Of a stretch of 40,289 nt of DNA, positions 4,045 to 11,998 are shown piece after piece. The DNA lies in the NCBI GenBank assembly GCA_002709305.1, contig PAQM01000014.1:1-40289 (forward strand), read 5' to 3'. Below the pieces are notes generated by a model that searched no databases, was not told the origin of the DNA, and worked only from the letters and a program-made list of their open reading frames with translations. Position 1 is the stretch's first letter. Every line of letters begins with the position of its first letter. This stretch comes from Crocinitomicaceae bacterium. Lineage in GTDB: Bacteria; Bacteroidota; Bacteroidia; Flavobacteriales_D; Crocinitomicaceae. A program made the position numbers and the translations under genes.

Positions 4045-6625
4045 CGCCTCGGCTTTGATGCCCCCCGGTGAAATACATCGACGGGGTCACCTCAGCGCCT
4101 GGGATCTGTTTCAGCACAGTTCGCCAGTCGTTTGACCAGGGCGTTTTTTCCAGGATCTTGGCAATGGCTGAATGATTGGCCGAGACGATAAGACGCCCAC
4201 TCACAACCTTCAGCCCCGACCGCTGCAGAAGATCCCCGGCGCGCTTGCTGGTTATCTCAGCGTGCAGATTCCGGTTCAGGTGGATCTCTAGCAGCTCACC
4301 CATGGGCAGCTCAGTGTCAGTGCCCGACATCCTCACGCGGCTTTCGAGAATGCGATTCAGGCACCGCTCATGATCAGCAGAATCCCGGGCGGGCTCTAGG
4401 AACTCCTCCCAGTGATATTGACCGATGAACGCTGCCGCCGTTTCGAGGGTGGCCTCGTCATCGCTGACCATGGAGAACGCCCCGGCCATCAATGCGCCGA
4501 ACTGATCCCCGGCTCGTCGGTTGCCGAACAACTCAGAGCACACATCAGAGAACAGCTGAACCTCACGCAACAGCATCGGCAGGCGTTGCACGGTGCGGGC
4601 GATCAGTCGCTTTCCGGTGTTGGCGTCGATCTTTGCCAGACGTTGGCGCAGGATCTCCCAGCTTTCGGCGTGCTCGACCTGTTCGGCCGGTGTGTCGTTT
4701 GCGGGGTTTCGCAGCTGCAACAGAGCAAAGCGGCTCTTATCGCTGCCTTGCTTCAGGCTCGACGTGATCGAGCTGAGCAGAAACATCGATCGGATCAAAT
4801 ACTCTTGCCCGGTGCCGCTGGCGGTGCCCTTGAGGGTCTTTGCGCCGGTCTCAGAGCTTGACGCCCTGGCCAGCTCCATGATCGCCTGCAGGCGTTCCTC
4901 ATCGCGCGCCTGGGCCTGCTCTGCTTCATCCATCAGAACGGGGATGGCATCGCTTCCCAGGTGTTGGCGGAGACCGGCCTCAGTGCTGGCGCCTAAGACG
5001 CTCGTTTCCATCTCGCCCAGTAAGGGCTTGACGTACATCGACAGAACCGATGATTTTCCTGAGCCTGCCCCGCCAACAATCCAGGCATGGGATCGCCAGT
5101 TAAGGGCGCCACATACGGGGGCGAGAGCCACCCATCCTGCGAGCATAGCCGCCGAGCCCGGATGCTCCCATCTGCAAAGCTTGGCAGTCTCGAAAAGGCC
5201 CCGGGACTCCTCAACCGTCATCGGTTGATCGAGCTTCGGCCCGGCCAAGGCTGCGCCCTGTTCATAGATGAACCGGCTCTCCACCTTGCCCACCTCCACC
5301 TGGGCGCCGTCGCAGATGACGCGCTCCCCTAAGTGGATGACGACTCGCTCTGCGTCGATCCAGCATCCCCGCCCCCTAACTCGGCGAGGGTCATAAACAC
5401 CCTGAGCATGCTGATTTTCGTAGAGCCAGGAACACGCGGCGCCCCAGTTGACAGAAACATCACCGTTTCGGGTGCGTTTCTCGAAATGTTCGAGCCACCA
5501 GGCTCCGGGGGCGAGAGTGAGCAAACGTCGCTCGACGTGGCCTGAGGCGCTGATTCCGATGACCTGCTTTTGTCCTCGGGGCAGATAGAAATACTGGTCT
5601 TTGTTGAATCCGAGGAATTGGAAGGGGGATTCATCGGTGACCTGTGGCGGCTGTGGTGGCTCATCGCGCCTCGCCTGGGTGTTGTTCCCACGTTGCCGCC
5701 TTTGCGCTGCGTCGAGGCAGCCGCGCAGCTTGTCGTCAGAGAGGCACGGCTCAGGTGTCCCCTTGCTTGCACTGCTCCAGATCAGAGTTGCTTCCCTGGC
5801 ATTCAGCGGAGGGCTGCAGCGGGCGCAAAACTCATTGAACAGCATCCGGGCAGAACCTGACAGCCTGACGCCGTTTGACCCTGCCCAGGCTTCGACGCCT
5901 AGAAGATCCGCCGCCAGTTTGAAACCGGCATTGTTTCGGCCGCCCTCCCCGCAACCTTTCGCGATCAGCTCACGATGCTCGCGGGCTAACAGCTTCTCAA
6001 TGGGCATCTCATCAGGGAGTGCCGGGGCTTTCTGCAGCTGTTCGAGCAAGGGCGCTGAATTGCGTTCTTTCCTCTGCATTGCCTGAAGCAACACAGCGGG
6101 CGCCTCGGCGATCCCGGCCTTATCGAAACCCACGACCCACTGATAGGGGTTGCCGGTCTGCGGATGAATCCCGGCCACGACCTGCTGACCCGTCCAGCGC
6201 AGCTCTAGGGCCTCCTCTTTGCCGTCTGGGCCTTTCACGCCCGTCTTGATCGTCGTGTGCTGTATGGCATCGCGCAGGCGATCGGGCACGGTGTAGAAGC
6301 AGCAAAACCGCCCGGGCTTGCCTGAGGTGATCGTCGGCGTCATGGGCAGTCGCTCAATTCCGAACCGCTCTTTCAGCAGGTTCGAGGCGGCTTGCCCGTC
6401 AACATCAACAGCCAACAGCGAACCCGACGCCTCCCCGAGCACAACACCGACCATCGAGGCCCGGCGTTTGTTCACAGGATCCTTAAGCAATTCAGAGATT
6501 TTCCCTGCGTCCTGCTTCAGGTTGCGCCAGTTTTGTTGGTAGGCCTTTTTGGTGTCCCCCTTGCCCTCGACGAGCACAAAATTCCAGCCCTTCGGTAGGG
6601 CCTCAATCTCTTCTCTTAATCCCAC
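4004..6625 (-). CDS. Primase-polymerase/helicase fusion, 873 aa
   Basis: Replication protein with three parts. Residues about 10-180 match the bifunctional primase/polymerase fold, with LAVDVDG giving metal-binding Asp74 and Asp76 and a conserved His in VVAGIHP at about 154. Residues about 205-310 look like a PriCT-type helical linker. Residues about 330-790 resemble the DUF927-type helicase domain, with Walker A GGAGSGKSS at about 518-526 and Walker B IPVLMDEAEQ at about 561-570. It should synthesise primers and unwind DNA at the phage origin. It starts with GTG at 6623-6625, just after the 92-residue gene, and overlaps the DUF4278-like gene tail to tail. Confidence 0.88.
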   Translation of the reverse strand: MGLREEIEALPKGWNFVLVEGKGDTKKAYQQNWRNLKQDAGKISELLKDPVNKRRASMVGVVLGEASGSLLAVDVDGQAASNLLKERFGIERLPMTPTITSGKPGRFCCFYTVPDRLRDAIQHTTIKTGVKGPDGKEEALELRWTGQQVVAGIHPQTGNPYQWVVGFDKAGIAEAPAVLLQAMQRKERNSAPLLEQLQKAPALPDEMPIEKLLAREHRELIAKGCGEGGRNNAGFKLAADLLGVEAWAGSNGVRLSGSARMLFNEFCARCSPPLNAREATLIWSSASKGTPEPCLSDDKLRGCLDAAQRRQRGNNTQARRDEPPQPPQVTDESPFQFLGFNKDQYFYLPRGQKQVIGISASGHVERRLLTLAPGAWWLEHFEKRTRNGDVSVNWGAACSWLYENQHAQGVYDPRRVRGRGCWIDAERVVIHLGERVICDGAQVEVGKVESRFIYEQGAALAGPKLDQPMTVEESRGLFETAKLCRWEHPGSAAMLAGWVALAPVCGALNWRSHAWIVGGAGSGKSSVLSMYVKPLLGEMETSVLGASTEAGLRQHLGSDAIPVLMDEAEQAQARDEERLQAIMELARASSSETGAKTLKGTASGTGQEYLIRSMFLLSSITSSLKQGSDKSRFALLQLRNPANDTPAEQVEHAESWEILRQRLAKIDANTGKRLIARTVQRLPMLLREVQLFSDVCSELFGNRRAGDQFGALMAGAFSMVSDDEATLETAAAFIGQYHWEEFLEPARDSADHERCLNRILESRVRMSGTDTELPMGELLEIHLNRNLHAEITSKRAGDLLQRSGLKVVSGRLIVSANHSAIAKILEKTPWSNDWRTVLKQIPGAEVTPSMYFTGGHQSRGVSVPIAADRADGF

Positions 6626-6629
6626 TCGC

Positions 6630-6908
6630 TCAGTTCTCCAGAATGGGCGTCGCCCAGATGTAAAGCTGACGGACCCGGTTCACGACGGGCTCAGCTCGTT
6701 TGTAGTTCCACCCTGAAGGGCGGTCTCGGATGGCCTTAGTTGCCCAGACTTCGGGGAATTTCGCAAAATTCCAGATGTCGACTTCTGAGACCGGATACTG
6801 AAGTGGCCGCTGATTGCACTGCCTGTAAAGGGTTTCTAGTGCGGCGAGAGCGTAACGAGGCTCCCGGATGTCGACCCTCTCCTCGGGGGGTCGCGGTTTG
6901 GGCGGCAT
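6630..6908 (-). CDS. Small protein in replication operon, 92 aa
   Basis: Start chosen at the ATG at 6906-6908 (MPPKPRPPEERVDIRE...); the longer frame overlaps the VRR-NUC gene. It has a Pro/charged N-terminus, then helical segments with conserved-looking tryptophans (DIWNFAKFPEVWATK, PSGWNYKR, LYIWATP). No family recognised. A GTTCTACC motif lies 10 bases before the ATG and no SD is present. It lies between the nuclease and the primase, so a replication accessory role is plausible but unproven. Confidence 0.65.
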   Translation of the reverse strand: MPPKPRPPEERVDIREPRYALAALETLYRQCNQRPLQYPVSEVDIWNFAKFPEVWATKAIRDRPSGWNYKRAEPVVNRVRQLYIWATPILEN

Positions 6909-6918
6909 TTTTGCGGTA

Positions 6919-6926
6919 GGTAGAAC
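6919..6926 (-). promoter_or_regulatory. GTTCTACC motif before an SD-less start
   Basis: Minus-strand GTTCTACC, then TACCGCAAAA and the ATG of 6630-6908. The 10-base spacing is identical to that of the early-cassette examples, although this gene is in the replication operon. Confidence 0.45.
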
Positions 6927-6960
6927 GCGCCTCGAACTTATCGAATGTGAATCTGAGCGG

Positions 6961-7320
6961 CTAGCCCTTAACAAACGTTGACATAATTTTTTTCGCATCC
7001 TCGACGCTCCTCGCTATCCCTGCAAAACCCCCGGCGGCCTGAACCACACTGATGAATTTTTTCTGTTCTTTCGTTGGCCTGCCTTTGTCCTTGACTTCGA
7101 CAGCCGTAAAAACTGCGACCCTCTCACCGATCATTTCCTCGGTGATTGTGATCGTCTTCCAACCAATCAGATCACTCGATCCTTTGGCCAAACCAAAACA
7201 AACGATCCGCCCGCGATCATTTCTTAAGCATCCGGTGTTATTGCGGAACAACCGGCAATCTTCATGCCCAAGCTCTAAGCGGATCTCATTCTGTATCGCC
7301 TGCTCATAAGAAACGGCCAC
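6961..7320 (-). CDS. VRR-NUC family nuclease, 119 aa
   Basis: A stand-alone VRR-NUC domain, the small PD-(D/E)XK nuclease found in many phages. Visible motifs: N-terminal helix with EIR (residues 12-14), GSSDLIG with Asp50, the catalytic strand TAVEVKDK with Glu75 and Lys77, then the conserved TKEQKKFI helix with Gln86. The family cuts structured or damaged DNA; phage members may act on replication or recombination intermediates. It starts with GTG at 7318-7320, with AGGAG about 11 bases upstream. It overlaps the helicase 3' end by 17 bases, which suggests coupled expression. Confidence 0.88.
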   Translation of the reverse strand: MAVSYEQAIQNEIRLELGHEDCRLFRNNTGCLRNDRGRIVCFGLAKGSSDLIGWKTITITEEMIGERVAVFTAVEVKDKGRPTKEQKKFISVVQAAGGFAGIARSVEDAKKIMSTFVKG

Positions 7321-8725
7321 GCTCGTTTCTGCTCCTGTGAATGTGATATGCCCAACCCGGAGAGTAACCGCGCTCCCTCGCGAGTGCTTGAAGTTCCTGC
7401 AGCGTGCGGGCCTGCGCCTGTTGTTTTTTCTTTCTGCGTTTGTCTTCTTTCTCCCTTTGTCTGATCAATGCCTCGGTGACTTTTAGCTCTCGAAGTTCAC
7501 CATCACCGAATGCGACGGGTTTGACTTTGGGCTTTGGCGGCTCTGCGCCGCAGTAGGGGCAAGGCGAGCCACCGCCTGGGATTGCCGCGAAACACTCCGG
7601 GCAAACAGTCACCCAGGGCGCAGCCCGTTTTTCTTCCTGTTCTTTCCTCTCTTTGGAACCGTCGAGGCTCCATATCCGCAGGTCTTGCGGCAGGCCGTGG
7701 CGCCGTATGTTCCCCGCATGGTCAAGGATGACCGCCTGAGTTTTCCCCGGAGCTGGGCGCAGACATCGGCCGACCTGTTGCAGAAAAAGGCTGAGGCTGT
7801 TTGTCGGCCTGCAGAGTATTGCCCCGCCGACGCTGGGAACGTCTGTCCCTTCGCTTATCACCTCGCAGCTGCACAAAACCTGAACCTCCCCGGTTCGCAG
7901 CCCGTCGATCAATTTTCGACGAACAGATGGGCTAAGGGTGCCGTCTATCACTGCCGCGCGCACGCCTGAGGCCTGAAACTTTGCAGCTATGGCCTCAGCA
8001 TGGGCAACAGTGACACAGAAGCAGATTGCAGTTTTTGGCTCTAGGTGCTTTTTGTAGTGCTCGACAACGTCACCCATGAGCCGGGCGTTCGCCATCGCGT
8101 CGCTCGCGTCGTCTTTCCTGAAGTCGCCGCCCAGGACCCGAAGCTTTTTGAAGTCAACGCCGGTCGGGGGACAGAGGATTTTTGTTTGGCACAGATGCCC
8201 CGCCTTCATCAGATCCCAGGTCCCCGGGCCACAGATCAGCTCGTCAAACCAGGGGCGCAGGGCTTTGCCGTCTAGTCGCTCAGGTGTTGCAGTCACGCCC
8301 AGCCGGTGCGCGTCGGGGAAAGCCTGTAAGCATTTCTGCCAACTCCCGGCCGCTGCATGGTGCGCCTCATCGATCACCACAAAATCGAAAACCCCGGCCC
8401 ATCGATTGAGCCGACGTGCCAGGGATTGAACCGACGCAACCTGAACCATCTTTTTCGGTTGCTCAGGTTCGCCCGGTGCGATCACGCCAACATCGAGCCC
8501 CAGGTTTTCGAGTGCTTCGCGGGCCTGCGTGACCAGCTCTTGACGGTGAACGAGGATCACCACGCGCCGCCCCTTCATGGTTGCGGCCTCGGCGACATAG
8601 CAAAACACCACTGTTTTTCCGCCACCCGTGGGGAGACAGAACAAAACAGACCGCTTCCCGGCCGCGTAAGCCGCGCGAATCCAGTTCACCGCGTTTTGCT
8701 GATAGTCCCGAAGGGTCACCCGCAT
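7304..8725 (-). CDS. SF2 DEAD/DEAH helicase, 473 aa
   Basis: Superfamily 2 ATPase of the ResIII/Rad3-like phage type. Motif I LPTGGGKT at residues 31-38, motif II DEAH at 119-122, motif III TAT at about 144-146, motif VI QQVGRCLRP at 316-324. Near the C-terminus is a four-cysteine zinc ribbon (CPEC at 375-378, CPYC at 389-392), followed by a very basic stretch (REKEDKRRKKKQQ). It is expected to unwind or remodel DNA in phage replication or recombination. It is the first gene of the leftward replication operon, reading out of the divergent control region; AAGGA precedes the start. Confidence 0.9.
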   Translation of the reverse strand: MRVTLRDYQQNAVNWIRAAYAAGKRSVLFCLPTGGGKTVVFCYVAEAATMKGRRVVILVHRQELVTQAREALENLGLDVGVIAPGEPEQPKKMVQVASVQSLARRLNRWAGVFDFVVIDEAHHAAAGSWQKCLQAFPDAHRLGVTATPERLDGKALRPWFDELICGPGTWDLMKAGHLCQTKILCPPTGVDFKKLRVLGGDFRKDDASDAMANARLMGDVVEHYKKHLEPKTAICFCVTVAHAEAIAAKFQASGVRAAVIDGTLSPSVRRKLIDGLRTGEVQVLCSCEVISEGTDVPSVGGAILCRPTNSLSLFLQQVGRCLRPAPGKTQAVILDHAGNIRRHGLPQDLRIWSLDGSKERKEQEEKRAAPWVTVCPECFAAIPGGGSPCPYCGAEPPKPKVKPVAFGDGELRELKVTEALIRQREKEDKRRKKKQQAQARTLQELQALARERGYSPGWAYHIHRSRNERGRFL

Positions 8726-8850
8726 TTCATTTTTTCCTTGACTTGATTCCTTGCATCTTTTAGGCCTACGGAAAGGCTAAGCACTTGAAAACAAAAGAAA
8801 AAGTATCGTTAGGGAATTTGGAAGAAAATCGATGAAACAGAAGGAACTCA
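8726..8850 (+). promoter_or_regulatory. Divergent control region between replication and recombination operons
   Basis: This 125-base A/T-rich stretch separates the leftward helicase from the rightward leader/exonuclease operon, so it must hold promoters for both directions. TTGAAA near 8785 is a possible rightward -35, but I see no convincing -10 partner. None of the TGGCA/TGTCATACT boxes of the early cassettes occur here, so this region is probably under different control. It would also be a natural place for a repressor operator. Confidence 0.45.
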
Positions 8851-8919
8851 ATGCAAAAACCATTACCCTCTAAGCGCCGCGATGACCTCGCGGGAACTCA
8901 CAGGACGTTCTACCCATGA
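8851..8919 (+). CDS. 22-codon leader ORF coupled to exonuclease
   Basis: MQKPLPSKRRDDLAGTHRTF then YP and stop. A good SD (AAGGA, 8840-8844) lies 6 bases before the ATG. The TGA (8917-8919) overlaps the ATG of the exonuclease gene at 8916. The exonuclease start has no SD of its own, so translation of this ORF probably delivers ribosomes to it. Its last codons contain the GTTCTACC motif (8907-8914). It may be a functionless leader or a real small basic peptide. Confidence 0.55.
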   Translation: MQKPLPSKRRDDLAGTHRTFYP

Positions 8920-9740
8920 AAATGCCAGACCCGGATTACCGGGCTCTGCAGGCGGTGAATTATTCTGGCCTCAAGCTTTTCGCTGAGTGCCCTCTCTACT
9001 ACTGGGATCGCTATCTGAACCCGGACAGAGAGCCTGAGCCCAGAACTCCCGCCTTAGTTATCGGCAGTGCCACTCACTGCCGGATTCTCGAAGGCCTCGA
9101 AGAATACGCGGCCCGCTACATCAGAGAGGGCGTCTTTGACAAGCGAACGAAAGCAGGCAAGGAAGCTCACGCCCAGTGGCTGCAGAACGTGGGCGACCGC
9201 GAACCGCTGCCAGCTGACGAATGGGACTTGATCGAAAAGCTTGCCGCCTCTGTTCTGGGATCGCCTAATGCTTCCGCCCTCGTCGAGGGGCCGAACGGCT
9301 ACTCGGAGGAAGTGTGCCAGGCGATCGACCCGGAAACGGGGATGCTCCTGAAATGCAAAGTCGACCGGATCCAGACCATCGGCGGAAAAACCTATGTCGT
9401 CGATTTGAAAACCTGCAGCCGCCGCTATGGCGGGGCCAGCCCGAACGGGTTCGGAAAGTCAGTGGCCAATTTTAAGTATCACTGGCAAGCAGCTTTTTAT
9501 ACGGACCTCCTGAACGCTTCGGGGGACTGGGGACCGATCGAAAATTTCATTTTCGTTTGCGTCGAAAAAGAAGCCCCGCACGCGGTCGCTATTTACGAAT
9601 GCGATGACCAGCTGATGGAAGCTGGCCGCCGACAGTACCGGGAAGCCTTGCACCGTTTCGGCGAATGCCAGGACAAAAACAGCTGGCCCGGATTTGACAG
9701 CTCTATCACTTCTCTTTCCCTCCCGAGGTGGGCACTATGA
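8916..9740 (+). CDS. PD-(D/E)XK exonuclease, RecE/DUF3799-like, 274 aa
   Basis: Matches the RecE C-terminal-like family (putative exodeoxyribonuclease VIII, PF12684-type). Residues 13-24 are VNYSGLKLFAEC, then GSATHCRILEG with His54, CKVDRI with Asp150, and the catalytic strand VVDLKTC with Asp163 and Lys165. A Gln/Tyr helix (HWQAAFYTDLL) follows at about 189-199. It should resect 5' strands of duplex DNA to load the RecT protein encoded next. Its stop overlaps the recT start (ATGA), and it is itself coupled to the leader ORF. Confidence 0.88.
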   Translation: MKMPDPDYRALQAVNYSGLKLFAECPLYYWDRYLNPDREPEPRTPALVIGSATHCRILEGLEEYAARYIREGVFDKRTKAGKEAHAQWLQNVGDREPLPADEWDLIEKLAASVLGSPNASALVEGPNGYSEEVCQAIDPETGMLLKCKVDRIQTIGGKTYVVDLKTCSRRYGGASPNGFGKSVANFKYHWQAAFYTDLLNASGDWGPIENFIFVCVEKEAPHAVAIYECDDQLMEAGRRQYREALHRFGECQDKNSWPGFDSSITSLSLPRWAL

Positions 9741-10513
9741 CCGAGGAAAACAACGCAATCACGATCGATGTCCCTGACGCTCCGACTCCTGGCAACACAT
9801 CCGCTGATGTCATCGCTGATCATTGGCGGTGGGCTAATGCTTATGCCAGCAGTGCGATCGTGCCTCAGCACTTTCAAGGAAAGCCGCAAGATTGCTTCGT
9901 CATCGTCCAACTCGCTAGCGAGCTGGGAATCAATGCAGCTACAGCGCTTCAGAATGTTTCACTGATCAACGGGCGGCCTGTCTATTCGACAAAGTTCGCC
10001 ATCGCCCTGGCCAACCGCGCGAAGGTTTTCGCTGGCCCGATCCGCTGGAAAATCAACAAAGCCGAAAAGCCAGAGGATCTGTCTGTCACGGCATACGCGC
10101 CGCTGAATGACGGGGACCTGGCCGAGGTGACTGTCTCGATGGCAATAGCCCGCGCGGAAGGGTGGACGCGAAACAAAAAATATCAGACCATCCCTGAGCA
10201 AATGCTTCGCTGGCGATCAGCGAAATGGCTGATTGATCTGCATTGTCCTGAGATCTTGCTGGGCTTTGATGTCGCTGACGTGACAGAAATTGGCGGGAAT
10301 TATTTGACAACTGCACAAAAATCAGGCGAAATGTTATCTCATAACATTGCCAGCTCAAGTGCCAGCGATAATCACTCGCAAACGCTTCAGCAGGCGATCG
10401 AAAACCAGAGGGCTCAATTAGAACCCTCGAAAGTTGAGGAAGAGCAGCTGAAACAAAACCCAGCGCCACAGGCAGGCCCCGGCAAAGACAGCGAGGAGAA
10501 ACCCCATGAATAA
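9737..10513 (+). CDS. recT: RecT-family single-strand annealing protein, 258 aa
   Basis: Start chosen at the ATG at 9737-9739, which has GAGGTGGG 5 bases upstream and overlaps the exonuclease stop (ATGA). A start nine bases earlier is possible. RecT signature: DCFVIVQLASELGINAATAL, then SLINGRPVYSTKFAIALANR, and the family block KYQTIPEQMLRWRSAKWLI near residues 150-170. The C-terminal 60 residues are Gln/Glu/Pro-rich and probably disordered. With the exonuclease it forms a RecE/RecT-type recombination pair acting on ssDNA ends. Confidence 0.88.
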   Translation: MTEENNAITIDVPDAPTPGNTSADVIADHWRWANAYASSAIVPQHFQGKPQDCFVIVQLASELGINAATALQNVSLINGRPVYSTKFAIALANRAKVFAGPIRWKINKAEKPEDLSVTAYAPLNDGDLAEVTVSMAIARAEGWTRNKKYQTIPEQMLRWRSAKWLIDLHCPEILLGFDVADVTEIGGNYLTTAQKSGEMLSHNIASSSASDNHSQTLQQAIENQRAQLEPSKVEEEQLKQNPAPQAGPGKDSEEKPHE

Positions 10514-10742
10514 ATCACTCACCCCAAACACAGTTCGCAGGAGAAACGTTGGTTTCTATCAACCGGACCCGCCCACGTCAGGGGACCTCTCAGGCATGCG
10601 TCGTTCTGATCCTCGGTGGCAGTCGCGTTTCGGTTATTCGTCAGGGGCCGGGTGCTTTATGGCAATCCCGGTGAGTTCATGGAGCTGCCCCCAGCATGCT
10701 CCGCCAACGTTTGGGAGGTGGCGCTATGTCAGATCGAGATGA
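10506..10742 (+). CDS. Uncertain small ORF, 78 aa
   Basis: Begins MNKSLTPNTVRRRNVGFY and overlaps the recT end. GAGGAG lies 7 bases before the ATG, a good SD. It has a basic start and a Cys/Trp/Pro-rich C-terminus of unusual composition. Other frames in this 210-base gap are also partly open, including one reading LYGNPGEFMELPPAC that looks at least as protein-like. The reading frame may therefore be wrong or the gene degraded. No family recognised. Confidence 0.4.
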   Translation: MNKSLTPNTVRRRNVGFYQPDPPTSGDLSGMRRSDPRWQSRFGYSSGAGCFMAIPVSSWSCPQHAPPTFGRWRYVRSR

Positions 10743-10968
10743 CGACCATATCCTTCGGGAGCTGAAAAGCGGGGACGGCCTGCCAAAGGCCAACCTAACC
10801 CCGAAGGAACTGGCCGAGTTCTGGTGTATGGCCGATCATACGCTCGCCAACTGGCGACACCAGGGCATCGGTCCCAAGTTCACAAAGGTGGGCGCCCGCA
10901 TTCTCTACAAAGTCGAGGATGTGATCGCCTATGAAAAAACTCACAACCCTGCAGACAAAGACTCATGA
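10726..10968 (+). CDS. Excisionase-like HTH protein, 80 aa
   Basis: Start at the ATG at 10726-10728, preceded by GGGAGGTGG; an upstream in-frame ATG lacks an SD. Residues about 20-65 are a MerR/excisionase-type winged helix: LTPKELAEFWCMADHTLANW, then GPKFTKVGARILYKVEDVIAYE. Such proteins bind DNA as recombination directionality factors or small regulators. With an integrase 2.4 kb downstream it is the best excisionase candidate in the window. Position in the recombination operon would equally fit a regulator. Its stop overlaps the ssb start. Confidence 0.8.
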   Translation: MSDRDDDHILRELKSGDGLPKANLTPKELAEFWCMADHTLANWRHQGIGPKFTKVGARILYKVEDVIAYEKTHNPADKDS

Positions 10969-11450
10969 CGACGACCATTCAGACAGTCGGCAACCTCGGA
11001 AGAAATCCAGAGATCAAGTATTTCGAGAGCGGCAGTATCAAGTGCAGTTTCACCATGGCGGCGAAACAGAAAGGCATTAAGCAGAAGGATGGCACCTGGC
11101 TCGACCCTGAGCCCTTTTGGCTCGCGGTTGAAGTATGGGGCAAGCAAGGCGAAAACCTGGCCAACAAACTGCACAAAGGCGACACCGTCGACGTGCGGGG
11201 AGAACTGAAACGCGAGACATTCACTCGACGTGACGGGACTACCGGGGAAAAATTGATTGTGGTTTATCCCTCTGTGGACGTGATCAAAAGCAAAAATCAG
11301 CCCAGCCAGCAACAGCAACAGCAGCCGCCAGCTGCGGGAGACACGGGCGCTTGCCCGATGCCTAATCCAAAGCCCCCGGCTTCGAGCGAGCCGCCAGCAC
11401 AATGGAACACCGCGCCGCTGGTGCCTGATTCAGACGACATTCCGTTTTGA
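10965..11450 (+). CDS. ssb: Single-stranded DNA-binding protein, 161 aa
   Basis: OB-fold SSB over residues 1-110: TVGNLGRNPEIKYFESG, CSFTMAAKQK, PFWLAVEVWGKQGENLANK and KGDTVDVRGELKRET. A Gln/Pro-rich linker follows, then the acidic tip DSDDIPF that in SSBs recruits partner proteins. It coats ssDNA during replication and RecT recombination. ATG overlaps the upstream TGA. The last 21 bases overlap a convergent minus-strand gene. Confidence 0.92.
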   Translation: MTTTIQTVGNLGRNPEIKYFESGSIKCSFTMAAKQKGIKQKDGTWLDPEPFWLAVEVWGKQGENLANKLHKGDTVDVRGELKRETFTRRDGTTGEKLIVVYPSVDVIKSKNQPSQQQQQQPPAAGDTGACPMPNPKPPASSEPPAQWNTAPLVPDSDDIPF

Positions 11451-11612
11451 TCGTCTGATGTTGTTCTGATCTTGATCGTCTGCGGTCATGTCCAGATAAG
11501 CAATCGCGGCGGCCACATTTTGAAAGTAGGCCGTCGCGAAACCATCCTGAACAACAACGCACCCACCTGGGGCCGTGTCTGAACAGATCACCTGAGCGCC
11601 CTTGTAATTCAT
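11430..11612 (-). CDS. Small protein, 60 aa, unknown
   Basis: MNYKGAQVICSDTAPGGCVV... has a beta-rich start and then a helix (NVAAAIAYLD), ending in a charged tail. AGGGAG lies 5 bases before the ATG. It is antisense to the gene stretch between ssb and 11642 and overlaps the ssb end by 21 bases. It is a lone leftward gene in a rightward region, often the position of a moron-type or regulatory gene, but I recognise no family. Confidence 0.6.
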   Translation of the reverse strand: MNYKGAQVICSDTAPGGCVVVQDGFATAYFQNVAAAIAYLDMTADDQDQNNIRRSKRNVV

Positions 11613-11641
11613 TTTTCTCCCTGAGTTCTACCTACAAAAAA
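11613..11641 (+). promoter_or_regulatory. Short divergent intergenic with GTTCTACC
   Basis: Only 29 bases separate the leftward 60-residue gene from the rightward 118-residue gene. They hold the SD of the leftward gene and, for the rightward one, GTTCTACC at 11625-11632 followed by 9 A-rich bases and ATG. There is no SD for the rightward gene. Any promoter must overlap one of the two coding regions. Confidence 0.45.
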
Positions 11642-11998
11642 ATGAGAACCATCACCGCCTGGGTTCATCGGAACCTCGAAGCGACAGAGCAGAAGATCAT
11701 CGCCCGCGACGGTCTCGACGTTTGCGAAACGACTTATCAACTGATCAACAACTCAGACAAGGTCTGCAAAACATACCTCGATCATGCCGCGAGCATTTGG
11801 ATGATGCTTGACGAAAAGGCGGAGCAATACGGATCCCGCCCGCTGCAGATCCTCGATGAATACGGAATGAAGGGCGACCGCTGGCCCTGCAGTCATGAGA
11901 GTTTTTGTGAGGTGGCCTTGTTATGGGCCATTGAGCAGCAATGTAAGGAAAACTGCCCTGACTGGGACTGGCGCAACCGCCTGAGGGTTGCAGCATGA
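11642..11998 (+). CDS. Unknown protein, 118 aa
   Basis: MRTITAWVHRNLEATEQKI... has a mixed fold, with several cysteines spread over the sequence (CETTYQ, CKTYLD, CSHESFC, CKENC). It has no membrane span or known motif. It starts without an SD, after a GTTCTACC motif. It is the first of three overlapping genes (11642, 11995, 12291), probably one operon. A role in host takeover or exclusion would be a guess. Confidence 0.65.
   Translation: MRTITAWVHRNLEATEQKIIARDGLDVCETTYQLINNSDKVCKTYLDHAASIWMMLDEKAEQYGSRPLQILDEYGMKGDRWPCSHESFCEVALLWAIEQQCKENCPDWDWRNRLRVAA

Noticed and set aside
10550-10725. Alternative frames in the gap after recT as separate genes
   Set aside because: Two other frames are partly open but have no SD-supported ATG and no known family. 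I list only the SD-supported frame, at low confidence.
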